From the NCBI GenBank assembly GCA_963755825.1, contig CAVWLA010000003.1, positions 1,426,001 to 1,490,000 on the forward strand: a stretch of DNA of 64,000 bases, read 5' to 3'. The stretch is from DATBQN01 sp963755825 (GTDB lineage Bacteria; Acidobacteriota; Thermoanaerobaculia; Multivoradales; UBA5704). The notes beneath the pieces are model-generated. The model saw nothing but the letters and a program-made list of their open reading frames with translations, was not told the DNA's origin and did no database searches. Each line of letters begins with the position of its first letter. Positions within the stretch are counted from its first letter, which is position 1. Positions 45,018 to 54,532 of this stretch are shown piece by piece. A program made the position numbers and the translations under genes.

Positions 45018-45616
45018 CGCCGCGCCGGAGGCCCGGGGCCCCCGGCCGCCGGGCGCTCAGCGCCGGCGAGCTCGAAGCGCTCCTCACCCACCTCTCCCTC
45101 GACCGCGAGCAGGCGGGCGAACGCTACGAGGAGATCCGCCGCCGCCTGGTGCGGCTCTTCGAGTGGCGCTATCACGAGGACCCGGAAGGGCTCGCCGACG
45201 AGGCGATCGACCGCGTCGCCCGCCGGCTGGCCGCCGGGATGGAGATCCGCGCAGCGAGCCCGTTCGCCTACTTCTGCGGCGTCGCCCACCACGTGGCGCA
45301 GGAGATGCTCCGCGAGCGCGAGCGCGAGCGCCGGGCGGCCGCCGCCGCGACCAACCTGGCGGCCCGCGACGACGAGCCGGAGGACGACGGCGAGCGCCGC
45401 CTCGCCCGCCTCCACGGCTGCCTCGAGCGGCTCCCCGCCGACCAGCGCCGGCTCATCCTCCAGTACCACCAGGGGAGCGACCGCATCCGCGGCCGCCAGC
45501 GCCTGGCGCACGAGCTGGGGATCGCCGTCAACGCGCTGCGCATCCGCGCCCACCGCATCCGCCGCCGGCTCGAGGACTGCTGCGCGAGCTGCCTCGCCGC
45601 CCACCGCGAGCCGTGA
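45014..45616 (+). CDS. ECF-like RNA polymerase sigma factor of the CHAT cluster
   Basis: 200 residues. Region 2-like helices include RYEEIRRRLVRLFEWRYHEDPEGLADEAIDRVARRL and the FAYFCGVAHHVAQEML segment. Region 4 is LERLPADQRRLILQYH, then RQRLAHELGIAVNALRIRAHRIRRRLE, a helix-turn-helix. It has a family-typical insertion and a Cys-rich tail (EDCCASCLAAH). The ATGA overlap with the CHAT gene and the following membrane protein gene make a translationally coupled unit. It would direct a small regulon, perhaps including this cluster. Confidence 0.85.
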   Translation: MTPRRRPGAPGRRALSAGELEALLTHLSLDREQAGERYEEIRRRLVRLFEWRYHEDPEGLADEAIDRVARRLAAGMEIRAASPFAYFCGVAHHVAQEMLRERERERRAAAAATNLAARDDEPEDDGERRLARLHGCLERLPADQRRLILQYHQGSDRIRGRQRLAHELGIAVNALRIRAHRIRRRLEDCCASCLAAHREP

Positions 45617-45675
45617 AGCGACCCGCCATGAAACGGATCGGCACCCGCCGTCACCCAGGGTGAAGAGAGAGAAGC

Positions 45676-46596
45676 ATGAGCGACCCGACCGACAGCCACT
45701 CCGCTCCCGAGCCCGATCCGAGCCCCGGTCCGCGGCCTGCCGCCCCTGGCGAGGAGGTGCTGAAGCGCTATCTCCTCGACGACACCGACGGCGAGGAGAG
45801 GGAGCACGTCGAGCGCCACCTGGTGGCCGAGCCCGAGGGGCTCGAGCGCATCGAGGCGGTCGAGAGGGAGCTCTTGGACGCCGCGGCGCGCGGCGAGCTC
45901 TCCGCCGACGAGCACGCGCGGGTGGTGGGGCTCCTCGCCAGCACCCCGGCCGGGCGGGCGCGCCTCGCCTTTGCCCGCGATCTCGTCGAGATCGCCGACG
46001 GCAACTCCGAGACCCATCCGGGGATCGTCCCCGAGCGGTCGCTCAGGCCCCCCGCGCCGCGCCGGACGCCGCGCGTCGGGCGGCCGTGGGCACGCCGCGC
46101 CGGGCTGGCGGCGGGGGTGGCGGTGGCGGCGGTCGCCGGCTGGCTCGCCGTCCATGCCGGTCACCTCTCCGAGGCGCCGCCGCGGACGGCCTGGCAGCGG
46201 CCGGCGGCACTGGACCGCCACGCCGCAGCGTCCGCCGCCGGCACCGCCCTCCTCGAGCTGTCGCTCGCCACCACCCGCGGCGGCGGCGCGCTGCCGCGGC
46301 TGCGGCTCGCGCCGGGCATCCGCCGGGTGGATCTGCGCCTCGACCTGGGCGGTGGGGACGGCGGGCTCTACCGCGGCTACCGCACATACCGCGCGCTGGT
46401 GCACGGCGCCGGGGGTCGCACCGTCGCCGACCTGCGCCATCTCTTCCCCCGGCCGACCGCCGGCGGCGCGCGGCTCGACCTCGACCTCGCCGCGGCCGCG
46501 CTGACACCGGGCCGCTACGCGCTCGCCCTGCAGGGCGAGCGCGAGGGCGGCCAGGCCGAGGAGATCGGTTTTCAGGAGTTCGCGGTGAGCCCCTAG
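45676..46596 (+). CDS. Membrane anti-sigma-like protein of the CHAT cluster
   Basis: 306 residues. The first 110 residues are cytoplasmic and helical (EEVLKRYLLDDTDGEEREHVERHLVAE and LERIEAVERELLDAAARGELS), resembling the zf-HC2/anti-sigma fold but with no zinc Cys or His set. A single transmembrane helix lies near residues 140-160 (RRAGLAAGVAVAAVAGWLAV). The outer part is a beta domain of about 120 residues (GTALLELSLATTRGGG and RRVDLRLDLGGGDGG). Position right after the sigma gene and topology support an anti-sigma role. The ATG follows GAGAGAGAAGC. Confidence 0.72.
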   Translation: MSDPTDSHSAPEPDPSPGPRPAAPGEEVLKRYLLDDTDGEEREHVERHLVAEPEGLERIEAVERELLDAAARGELSADEHARVVGLLASTPAGRARLAFARDLVEIADGNSETHPGIVPERSLRPPAPRRTPRVGRPWARRAGLAAGVAVAAVAGWLAVHAGHLSEAPPRTAWQRPAALDRHAAASAAGTALLELSLATTRGGGALPRLRLAPGIRRVDLRLDLGGGDGGLYRGYRTYRALVHGAGGRTVADLRHLFPRPTAGGARLDLDLAAAALTPGRYALALQGEREGGQAEEIGFQEFAVSP

Positions 46597-46674
46597 CTGC
46601 GAGCGTCTTCGGGACAGGTCCGTTCGGGCGGCCGATCGCCGCCGGCGGGCCACAACGATGGGAGGAATGACACC

Positions 46675-47034
46675 ATGGACATCATCAACTCCTCGGGCAG
46701 CGACACCGGCGTCCGCGGAGGAACCACCTCGCCGCCCGTCCAGCACGGCTCCGGCGTCATCATCCTCGGCCCGCGGTCGACGAGCCAGGACGTGCCGGCG
46801 GCCTGGTCCCACCTCGCCGCGGGCGCGACCCTGCGGATCACACCCCCCGCGAGCGGCTCCTTTCCGGTCGAGTTCCAGCTCCCCGACGGCCGCACCCTGG
46901 TGCAGCTGGTCGACGCGCGGACGGCGAGGATCGAGCTCATCCGCGACGCCCATGGCCGCTATCAGACCGTGCTCACCGCGGCGGCGCCGCCCGTTCCGGC
47001 GCCGCCCAAGGCGGCCGCCGGCGGCCGGGGGTGA
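46675..47034 (+). CDS. Small protein of the CHAT cluster, 119 aa
   Basis: Not recognised. It is a soluble protein with a Gly/Ser/Thr-rich start, a short beta-rich core (GATLRITPPASGSFPVEFQLPDGRTL and ARIELIRDAHGRYQTVL) and an Ala/Pro tail. GGAGGA before the ATG is a good ribosome-binding site, so the gene is very likely real. In the known type III-E CHAT systems, small proteins beside TPR-CHAT are substrates. Whether this one is, is speculation. Confidence 0.65.
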   Translation: MDIINSSGSDTGVRGGTTSPPVQHGSGVIILGPRSTSQDVPAAWSHLAAGATLRITPPASGSFPVEFQLPDGRTLVQLVDARTARIELIRDAHGRYQTVLTAAAPPVPAPPKAAAGGRG

Positions 47035-47073
47035 GGGTGAAATGTTTCGCCGGCGGACGTCACATCGATTGAC

Positions 47074-47592
47074 ATGATCGCCGGCCTCGCCTCTCCAGCC
47101 TCTGCTCCCGGCCGCCGGCCGCGGCTCCGCGACGCTCGCCATCCGCACGGGGGGTGGAGAGAGGTCGCCGAGCCCGGCGCCGGGGATCGTCCCCGCGCGC
47201 CACGCCGGGCACCGGGAGCGGAGGCTCTTTTTCCCCGTGCCGAGAGGCCGCACAGGATCGCCGTCGAGACGCCATCCGCCGAGGCTCCGGCGGCAGCGGT
47301 CGCACCGAATTCTCCGCCGTCGCAGGACGACCTCGAACGGGAGGCCGGCCCCGGCGCCGAGTGCGCTCTCCCTGCCAGCGCCCCCGCCCGCGGTCGCTCG
47401 CCGATCCGGGCCGGCGCCGCCGAGCGGGAGCTCCTCGCCGGGCTCGCCGGCGGCGCGCTCCTCGCCGCCGCCGCGCTCTGTACCGCGTCACCGGCCGCCG
47501 GCGCCGAGCTCTGGCTCACCGCGGCGGCGGTGGGGAGCGTCCTCGCGCTCCTGGCGCTCGGCCGCTGGCTGGGCTCCCCCGCCGGCCGCTAG
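47074..47592 (+). CDS. Possible two-helix membrane protein
   Basis: 172 residues, mostly low-complexity Arg/Pro/Ala for the first 105. The C-terminal 55 residues form two clean hydrophobic helices (LLAGLAGGALLAAAALC and ELWLTAAAVGSVLALLALGRW) with the local third-position GC bias, so the last part looks coding. No Shine-Dalgarno is visible before the ATG, and the true start may lie further in. It ends 7 bp before the convergent fumarase stop. Confidence 0.42.
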   Translation: MIAGLASPASAPGRRPRLRDARHPHGGWREVAEPGAGDRPRAPRRAPGAEALFPRAERPHRIAVETPSAEAPAAAVAPNSPPSQDDLEREAGPGAECALPASAPARGRSPIRAGAAERELLAGLAGGALLAAAALCTASPAAGAELWLTAAAVGSVLALLALGRWLGSPAGR

Positions 47593-47599
47593 CCGATCG

Positions 47600-49015
<1,416 letters not shown>

Positions 49016-49176
49016 GATGTCTCCCGCGCCGGCCGCAGCCGGCGCCGAACCGTTTCGATGTGAGAAAAGATGGCAGGGGCGGCCGCGCGGCGGCGGCCCT
49101 CCCGGCTGGTATCGTATCGAGGACCGCCCGCACGCGCACCACCGGCCATCCATCACCCATTCCGAGGAGACCTCCC

Positions 49177-49701
49177 GTGGACGATCCCCGCTACCCCGTC
49201 GGCAAGTACACCCGTCCGGCGACGCTCGCCGCCGCCGACCGCCAGGCCGCCATCGCCGAGACCGCCGGTCTGCCGGCCAACCTCCGCGCCGCCGTGGCGG
49301 GCCTGACCGACGCCCAGCTCGACACCCCTTACCGCGCCGGCGGCTGGACGGTGCGCCAGGTCGTCCACCACGTGCCGGACAGCCACGCCAACGCCTACGT
49401 CCGCTTCAAGCTCGGCCTGACCGAGGACGCGCCGACCGTCCGCCCCTACCAGGAGGCGCTATGGGCCGAGCTGCCGGAGGCGAAGAGCGCGCCGATCGAG
49501 CCCTCGCTCGCCTTCCTGGACGCCCTCCACGTCCGCTGGGTGCTGGCGCTCGAGGCGGTGCGCGAGGAGGAGTGGCGGCGCACGGTGGTCAACCCGGAGA
49601 CCGGCTCCTACCGGCTCGACCAGCTCCTCGCCCTCTACGCTTGGCACAGCCGCCACCACGTGGCGCACATCGTCGAGCTGCGCCGGCGCGAGGGCTGGTG
49701 A
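49177..49701 (+). CDS. DinB-like/YfiT-family putative thiol transferase
   Basis: 174 residues with the DinB-like four-helix bundle and three metal His. QVVHHVPDSHANAYVRFK gives the first and YAWHSRHHVAHIVELR the last two. The N-terminal RYPVGKYTRP is typical of the YfiT/BstA bacillithiol-S-transferase subgroup. Bacillithiol is plausible in Acidobacteria, but its presence here is not shown. The start is GTG with GAGGAGAC upstream. Its TGA overlaps the GTG start of lspA (GTGA). Confidence 0.82.
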   Translation: MDDPRYPVGKYTRPATLAAADRQAAIAETAGLPANLRAAVAGLTDAQLDTPYRAGGWTVRQVVHHVPDSHANAYVRFKLGLTEDAPTVRPYQEALWAELPEAKSAPIEPSLAFLDALHVRWVLALEAVREEEWRRTVVNPETGSYRLDQLLALYAWHSRHHVAHIVELRRREGW

Positions 49702-50294
49702 GCCGCGGCATGGTGGGAGCCGAGGACGGAGCCGAGCGGGGATCAGGGGACGGCGCCGAGCGCGGATCGGGGGCCGCAGCGCCCTCCCGCAGCTGGGGCC
49801 GCGCCGTCGGCGTCGGCCTGGCTCTGGTGGTGACGGTGGCGGCCGATCAGGAGCTCAAGGCCATCGTCCGCAGCCGGCTCGAATGGCGGCGGCCGCTGGT
49901 GTTCCTCGGCGGCGCCGTGCGCCTCGAATACGCGGAGAACCGCGGCGCCTTCCTCTCCCTCGGCGAGAGCCTGCCGGAGAGCGTGCGCTTCACCCTCTTC
50001 GTCCTCCTCGTCGGCACCGCGCTCGCCGCGGCGATCTTCTTCGCCCTGCGCGCCCGCTCCCTGCCGCGGCCCGAGCTCACGGCGCTGGCGCTGATGGCCG
50101 GCGGCGGCATCGGCAACCTCATCGACCGCGTCGCCCACGGCGGCGCCGTCGTCGACTACATGAGCATCGGCTGGGGCCCGCTCCGCACCGGCATCTTCAA
50201 CCTGGCCGACGCCGCCATCACCGCCGGCGCCCTCCTCTTCATCTGGGCCAACCTCCGCCACAGCGGCGACGTACCCGACTCCTCGCCGAGCTGA
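49698..50294 (+). CDS. lspA: Signal peptidase II (lipoprotein signal peptidase)
   Basis: About 198 residues, four transmembrane helices. The catalytic Asp pair lies in GNLIDRVAHGGAVVDYM and FNLADAAITAG. YAENRGAFLSLG is the third family motif. It removes the signal peptide from lipid-modified prolipoproteins such as the OmpA, TlpA and sulfatase lipoproteins encoded in this window. The N-terminus has an extra polar tail with an exact-frame duplication DGAERGSG DGAERGSG (49725-49772). The GTG at 49698 overlaps the previous stop. An in-frame ATG at 49710 is the alternative. Confidence 0.9.
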   Translation: MSRGMVGAEDGAERGSGDGAERGSGAAAPSRSWGRAVGVGLALVVTVAADQELKAIVRSRLEWRRPLVFLGGAVRLEYAENRGAFLSLGESLPESVRFTLFVLLVGTALAAAIFFALRARSLPRPELTALALMAGGGIGNLIDRVAHGGAVVDYMSIGWGPLRTGIFNLADAAITAGALLFIWANLRHSGDVPDSSPS

Positions 50295-50330
50295 GGCTCG
50301 CGCGGTCGGCCGGCCGATCCTCCCAGGCCG

Positions 50331-51278
50331 TCAGCCCAGCCACTCCGGGTGTTGCGCCGTGCTGTCGAACTTCTCGCTCGTCTTGTAGAGCTCGTACTTC
50401 CCGGCGGTGGCGGCGGGCGCGGTCTTCGCGAGGAGCGCCGCGATCTGACTCTCGCTCAGCGGCCGGAAGCTCTTCGCCGCCTCGATCGCCTGCTCGAGGA
50501 TCTCGAGCTTGTCGCAGCCGGTGATGCAGACCGCGACCGGCAAGCTCATCGTGTAGTGCAGGCACTCGATCGCGGTGACGACGCCGCTGGTGAGGATGAC
50601 ATGGTCGCCCATCGGCTTCATCCCCAGGATGCCCATGCCGCGGGCGAGCGCCGCCGGCAGGACCCGCTCCTCGAAGCTCTTGAAATGGGCGTCCATGACG
50701 TTCAATGGCATTTGCACGGTGTCGAAGGTGAAGCCGTGCGCGGCGGCGGTCTCCAGCATGTGGAGATGGATCTCCGGGCTCTTGTGGCCGGTGAAGCCGA
50801 CGTAGCGGACCTTCCCCGCCCGCTTCGCCGCCATCACCGCCTCGAAAGCGCCGCCCGGCGCGAAGATGCGGTCGGCGTCGCTCCTGCGGATGATCTCGTG
50901 GAGCTGGAGGAGATCGAGGCGATCGGTCCGCAGGCGCTGCAGCGACTCCTCGAGCTGCGCCGTCGCCGACTCCCGGGTGCGGCCGTCGATCTTCGTCATC
51001 AGGAAGGCCTTCTGCCGATAGCCGTCCTGGAGCGCCTTGCCCATCCACTCCTCGCTCTTGCCGTCGTTGTAGTCCCACGAGTTGTCGAGGAAGTTGATGC
51101 CGCGATCGAGCGCGGTCCGCACGATGCGGATGCCTTCCTGCGCGGACGAAGCCCGCCCGATATGGGCGCCCCCGATGCCGACCAGCGAGACCTTCTCGCC
51201 GGTCCTGCCGAGAGCGCGGTACGGGATGCCCTCCCTCTCTTCGCCAATCCCCTCCGCCGTCTCCCTCTCATCGTCCAT
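50331..51278 (-). CDS. Aldo/keto reductase-family protein
   Basis: 315 residues. TIM-barrel with SLVGIGGAHIGR, the catalytic DNSWDYNDGKSEEWMGKAL (Asp, Tyr; Lys in FLMTKID), and DRLDLLQLHEI with the His. NADPH is the usual cofactor. The group matches predicted bacterial oxidoreductases of the YdhF/Tas-related kind rather than a defined sugar reductase. The start ATG (51278) has GAGGAGGTGAG upstream. Confidence 0.9.
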   Translation of the reverse strand: MDDERETAEGIGEEREGIPYRALGRTGEKVSLVGIGGAHIGRASSAQEGIRIVRTALDRGINFLDNSWDYNDGKSEEWMGKALQDGYRQKAFLMTKIDGRTRESATAQLEESLQRLRTDRLDLLQLHEIIRRSDADRIFAPGGAFEAVMAAKRAGKVRYVGFTGHKSPEIHLHMLETAAAHGFTFDTVQMPLNVMDAHFKSFEERVLPAALARGMGILGMKPMGDHVILTSGVVTAIECLHYTMSLPVAVCITGCDKLEILEQAIEAAKSFRPLSESQIAALLAKTAPAATAGKYELYKTSEKFDSTAQHPEWLG

Positions 51279-51461
51279 CGGCTCACCTCCTCGGCGGCTC
51301 TCCTGGATGGAGCGCCCACCGCACCCTGTGGAGCAAGAGATGGGCCAGGGATCGGCGGCGGCTGGATGCAGCGATCGCGCGGCGAGACGGCACCAGGTCT
51401 CGCCTTCGCCGGAGACAGCTTTCGCACCATAATCGCTCCCTCCCCTCACCAGGAGACCGCG

Positions 51462-52088
51462 ATGGCAGAGACCACGAAGCAACCGTCCCCCTACGGCGTC
51501 CATCCCGGCGTCGAGAAGGTCGCCGCCTGGCTCGACACGCTCCCCGCGACGACCGGCCGCTCGCTCGACGACTGGCTGCAGGTGATCGAGCGCTCCGGCC
51601 CGGCGGGAGAGGACGAGCGCCGCGACTGGCTCAAGAAAGAGCACGGCTTCGGCACCAACCAGGCGAGCTACCTCGCCGAGCGCTCGTGCGGCAAGGGCGT
51701 CGAGGACGGCGACCCGCGGGCCTACCTGGCGGCGGCCGAGCGCTGGGTCGATGCCATGCTCGCCGGCCCGCGCGAGGCCCTGCGGCCGCTCTACGACGAG
51801 CTCCTCGCCCTCGGCCTCTCCTACGCCGGCGTGCGCGCCTGCCCCTGCCAGACCATCGTCCCCCTCTACCGTCGCCACGTCTTCGCCCAGATCAAGCCGG
51901 CGACCCGCACGCGCATCGACTTCGGCCTCGCCCTGGGCGACACCCCGGCCGCGGGCCGCCTCCTCTCGACCGGCGGCTACGAGAAGAAAGACCGCATCAC
52001 CCACCGCATCGCCGTCTCGCGGCACGAGGACATCGACACTTTCTTAAAGGAGTGGCTGGCGGTCGCCTACGCGCGAGACGCGAGGTAG
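51462..52088 (+). CDS. DUF4287/DUF5655 protein
   Basis: 208 residues in two parts. Residues about 30-70 (TTGRSLDDWLQVIERSGPAG and WLKKEHGFGTNQASYLAERS) match DUF4287. Residues about 95-200 (LRPLYDELLALGLSYAGVRACPCQTIVPLYRRHVFAQIKPATRTRIDFGLAL) match DUF5655, often found next to it. Neither domain has an established function. AGGAGACC lies just before the ATG. The gene is alone in its strand here, in a pocket between the reductase and the sulfatase. Confidence 0.78.
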   Translation: MAETTKQPSPYGVHPGVEKVAAWLDTLPATTGRSLDDWLQVIERSGPAGEDERRDWLKKEHGFGTNQASYLAERSCGKGVEDGDPRAYLAAAERWVDAMLAGPREALRPLYDELLALGLSYAGVRACPCQTIVPLYRRHVFAQIKPATRTRIDFGLALGDTPAAGRLLSTGGYEKKDRITHRIAVSRHEDIDTFLKEWLAVAYARDAR

Positions 52089-52169
52089 GCGGCGCGAGGC
52101 GCTCGGGCTCGCCGCGCTTCCAGGCGGGGCGAGCGAGCCCGCCAAATCCCTGTGCTAACTTCCCCGCCC

Positions 52170-54407
52170 ATGCCGGCCCTCCGGCGGTTCGCAGCCGCCG
52201 TCGCACTCTCCCTCCTCGCCTGCTCGTCGGCGAGTGGGCCGCCGCGCGCGCGGGTGTGGGACCTCGTCGCCCTCCTGCCGCTCGCCGAGACGGAGAGCGA
52301 GGTGGCGACGATCGACGTCGGCTCGCCGGCGGCGCGCGAGCACCTGGCGAGCGGCTGGTACAGCAACCAGAAGGGGACCGACGGCTCGACCTCGGTGTGG
52401 AGCCGCGGCGAGATCTCGGTTCTCGAGTTCTTCCTCGCCGCGCCGCGCGATCTGCGGGTGGAGATCCGCTGCGCGCCGCTCTCGCCGAGCGCGCCCGAGG
52501 CCGGCGGCGCCGGCGACGGCGGGCCGCAGGTCGTGCGCACCGCGGTCAACGGCCGCTGGCGCAAGGACCTGATCCTCGCGCCCGGCATGCACGCCTACGC
52601 GGTCGACCTGCCGCGGGCCGACCTCCACGCCGGCATCAACCGCCTGATCTTCAGCTATCGCTACGTCTCCGAGCCGCGGCGCGAGAACGGCCACCGCCGC
52701 CTCGCCGTCGAGTGGGACGCGCTGCGCTTTCTGCCCGCCGGCGCCGCCGGCGCCGAGCCGGCGGGCGAGCCGGGCGCCCTCTTCCTCCCCTTCGGCAGCG
52801 AGGTCTCCTACTTCCTCGATCTGCCGGGCGCCGCCGAGCTGGCGCTCGACCGCATCGAGACCCGCGGCGCCGCCGCCGGACGGCTGGACGTCGCGGCCGA
52901 GGTCGAGGGCGGGCCGCCGATGGCGCGCACGCTCGCCGCCGGCTCGTCGGCGCACGCGCTCGAGCTGCCGGGGCGCCGGGCGCACCTCCTCCACCTCGTC
53001 CTCCGCGCCGTCGGCTCGCCGGCGGACGCCGCCGGCGGCCTGCTGCTCGCGGCGCCGACCGTCCGCGCGACGGCGTCGCCGGCGCGCCTGGCGCGGCCGG
53101 CGGCGCGCGACGGCAACGCCGCCGCTCCGCAGCTCGCGGCGCCGAGGCCCGGCGCGCCGCCGCCGAACATCGTCGTCTACCTGGTCGACACCCTGCGCGC
53201 CGACCGCCTCGGCTGCTACGGGTCGGCCAAGCCGACCTCTGCGGCCCTCGACGGCTTCGCCCGCGGCGCCGTCCTCTTCGAGCACGCCTTCGCGCAGTCG
53301 AGCTGGACGCGGCCGACGGTCACCACCCTGATGACCGGTCTCGGGCCGCTGGCGCACGGCGTCACCACGCTCGAGGACAAGCTGCCGGCGGCGGCGACGA
53401 CGCTCGCCGAGCGGCTGCAGGCGGCGGGCTACCGCACGGCGGGCTTCAGCACCAACCCGCAGGTGAGCGTCGGCACCGGCCTGTCGCAGGGATTCGCCAA
53501 CTTCACGCTCTTTCCCGGCGGCACGCGCTCCGCCGCCGTCAATCCGCCGGCGCTGCGCTGGCTGGACGCCGGCCGCGGTAGATCGCCCTTCTTTCTCTAC
53601 ATCCAGACCATCGACCCGCACGTCCCCTACGCGCCGGCTCCCGAGCTGGCCCGGCGCTTCGCGCCCGGCGTGCCGGTGGACACCGGCACCGCCCAGGGGG
53701 CGGACCGCGTCTTCCGGGCGCGCGGCGAGGAGCGCGAGCGCCTCGTCGGCCAGCTCTCCGCGCTCTACGATGCCGAGGTGGCGGGCAACGTCGAGAGCTT
53801 CGGCGAGCTCGTCGCGGCGCTCCGCGCGCGCCGCCTCTTCGACTCCACGCTCATCGTCTTCGTCGCCGATCACGGCGAGGAGTTCGACGAGCACGGCGCC
53901 CTCGGCCACGGCTTCAACCTCTACGGCGAGACGCTCCACGTGCCGCTCGTCGTCAAGTGGCCGGGCGAGACGCGCGGCGCGCGCGTGCGGCGCCTGGTGC
54001 AGCAGATCGACCTGGTGCCGACGATCCTCCGCGCCGCCGGCATCGCGGTGCCGCCGGGCCTGCCGGGGAGCGACCTGCGGTCGCTCGCCGCGGCGAGCCC
54101 GGCGAGCGACCGGCCCGTCCTCTCCCATCTGAGCTACGGCGGCCGCGAGGGGGTCAGCCTGATCGACGGCGGCTGGAAGGTGATCGTGCCGCTCACCCCG
54201 ATGTTCGGCGGCGGCGCCGAGCTCTATCGCCTCGACGACGACGCCGCCGAGCGCGTCGACCGCAGCGAGCGCGACCCGGTGCGAGCCGGCTACCTGCGGG
54301 CGCGCGTTCGCCGCGAGCTCCTCCTCGCCCATCCGAAGCCGGCCGCCGAGCGGACGCCGATCGACGGCGAGACGCGGAAGGCGCTGGCGGCGCTCGGCTA
54401 TCTTTGA
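52170..54407 (+). CDS. Sulfatase/alkaline phosphatase-superfamily lipoprotein
   Basis: 745 residues. A lipoprotein signal with lipobox (SLLAC) exports and anchors it. Residues about 30-310 form a beta-rich N-terminal part of unknown role. The sulfatase-like domain starts at PNIVVYLVDTLRADRLGCYG (metal Asp) and has FVADHGEEFDEHGALGHG (metal Asp-His) and VPLVVKWPG. In the position of the CxPxR formylglycine motif it reads SSWTRPTVTTLMTG, so the usual formylglycine is not formed from Cys, and the nucleophile would be Ser or Thr. It might be a phosphatase or phosphotransferase rather than a true sulfatase. A TAACTT lies eight bases before the ATG. Confidence 0.85.
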   Translation: MPALRRFAAAVALSLLACSSASGPPRARVWDLVALLPLAETESEVATIDVGSPAAREHLASGWYSNQKGTDGSTSVWSRGEISVLEFFLAAPRDLRVEIRCAPLSPSAPEAGGAGDGGPQVVRTAVNGRWRKDLILAPGMHAYAVDLPRADLHAGINRLIFSYRYVSEPRRENGHRRLAVEWDALRFLPAGAAGAEPAGEPGALFLPFGSEVSYFLDLPGAAELALDRIETRGAAAGRLDVAAEVEGGPPMARTLAAGSSAHALELPGRRAHLLHLVLRAVGSPADAAGGLLLAAPTVRATASPARLARPAARDGNAAAPQLAAPRPGAPPPNIVVYLVDTLRADRLGCYGSAKPTSAALDGFARGAVLFEHAFAQSSWTRPTVTTLMTGLGPLAHGVTTLEDKLPAAATTLAERLQAAGYRTAGFSTNPQVSVGTGLSQGFANFTLFPGGTRSAAVNPPALRWLDAGRGRSPFFLYIQTIDPHVPYAPAPELARRFAPGVPVDTGTAQGADRVFRARGEERERLVGQLSALYDAEVAGNVESFGELVAALRARRLFDSTLIVFVADHGEEFDEHGALGHGFNLYGETLHVPLVVKWPGETRGARVRRLVQQIDLVPTILRAAGIAVPPGLPGSDLRSLAAASPASDRPVLSHLSYGGREGVSLIDGGWKVIVPLTPMFGGGAELYRLDDDAAERVDRSERDPVRAGYLRARVRRELLLAHPKPAAERTPIDGETRKALAALGYL

Positions 54408-54472
54408 ACAGCGCCCGTCCTCGGCGCTGGCATGCGCGGCCGGCCGCGAACGCTGTTGATAGACTCGGCGCG

Positions 54473-54532
54473 ATGCTCTTCCATGGCGGGTTTCATCTCC
54501 CCGGCGCCCTCCGCGGAGGGCGGCGGCGATGA
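54473..54532 (+). CDS. Possible leader peptide, 19 aa
   Basis: An ATG seven bases after TAGACT (54460-54465) opens a frame MLFHGGFHLPGALRGGRRR that ends at TGA 54530-54532, overlapping the ATG of the pyruvyl transferase gene (ATGA). Ribosomes entering here would terminate directly at the next start. Its 3' end is the Gly/Arg run GGAGGGCGGCGGCG, which also works as a Shine-Dalgarno for the following gene. Whether it is translated is unknown. Confidence 0.4.
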   Translation: MLFHGGFHLPGALRGGRRR

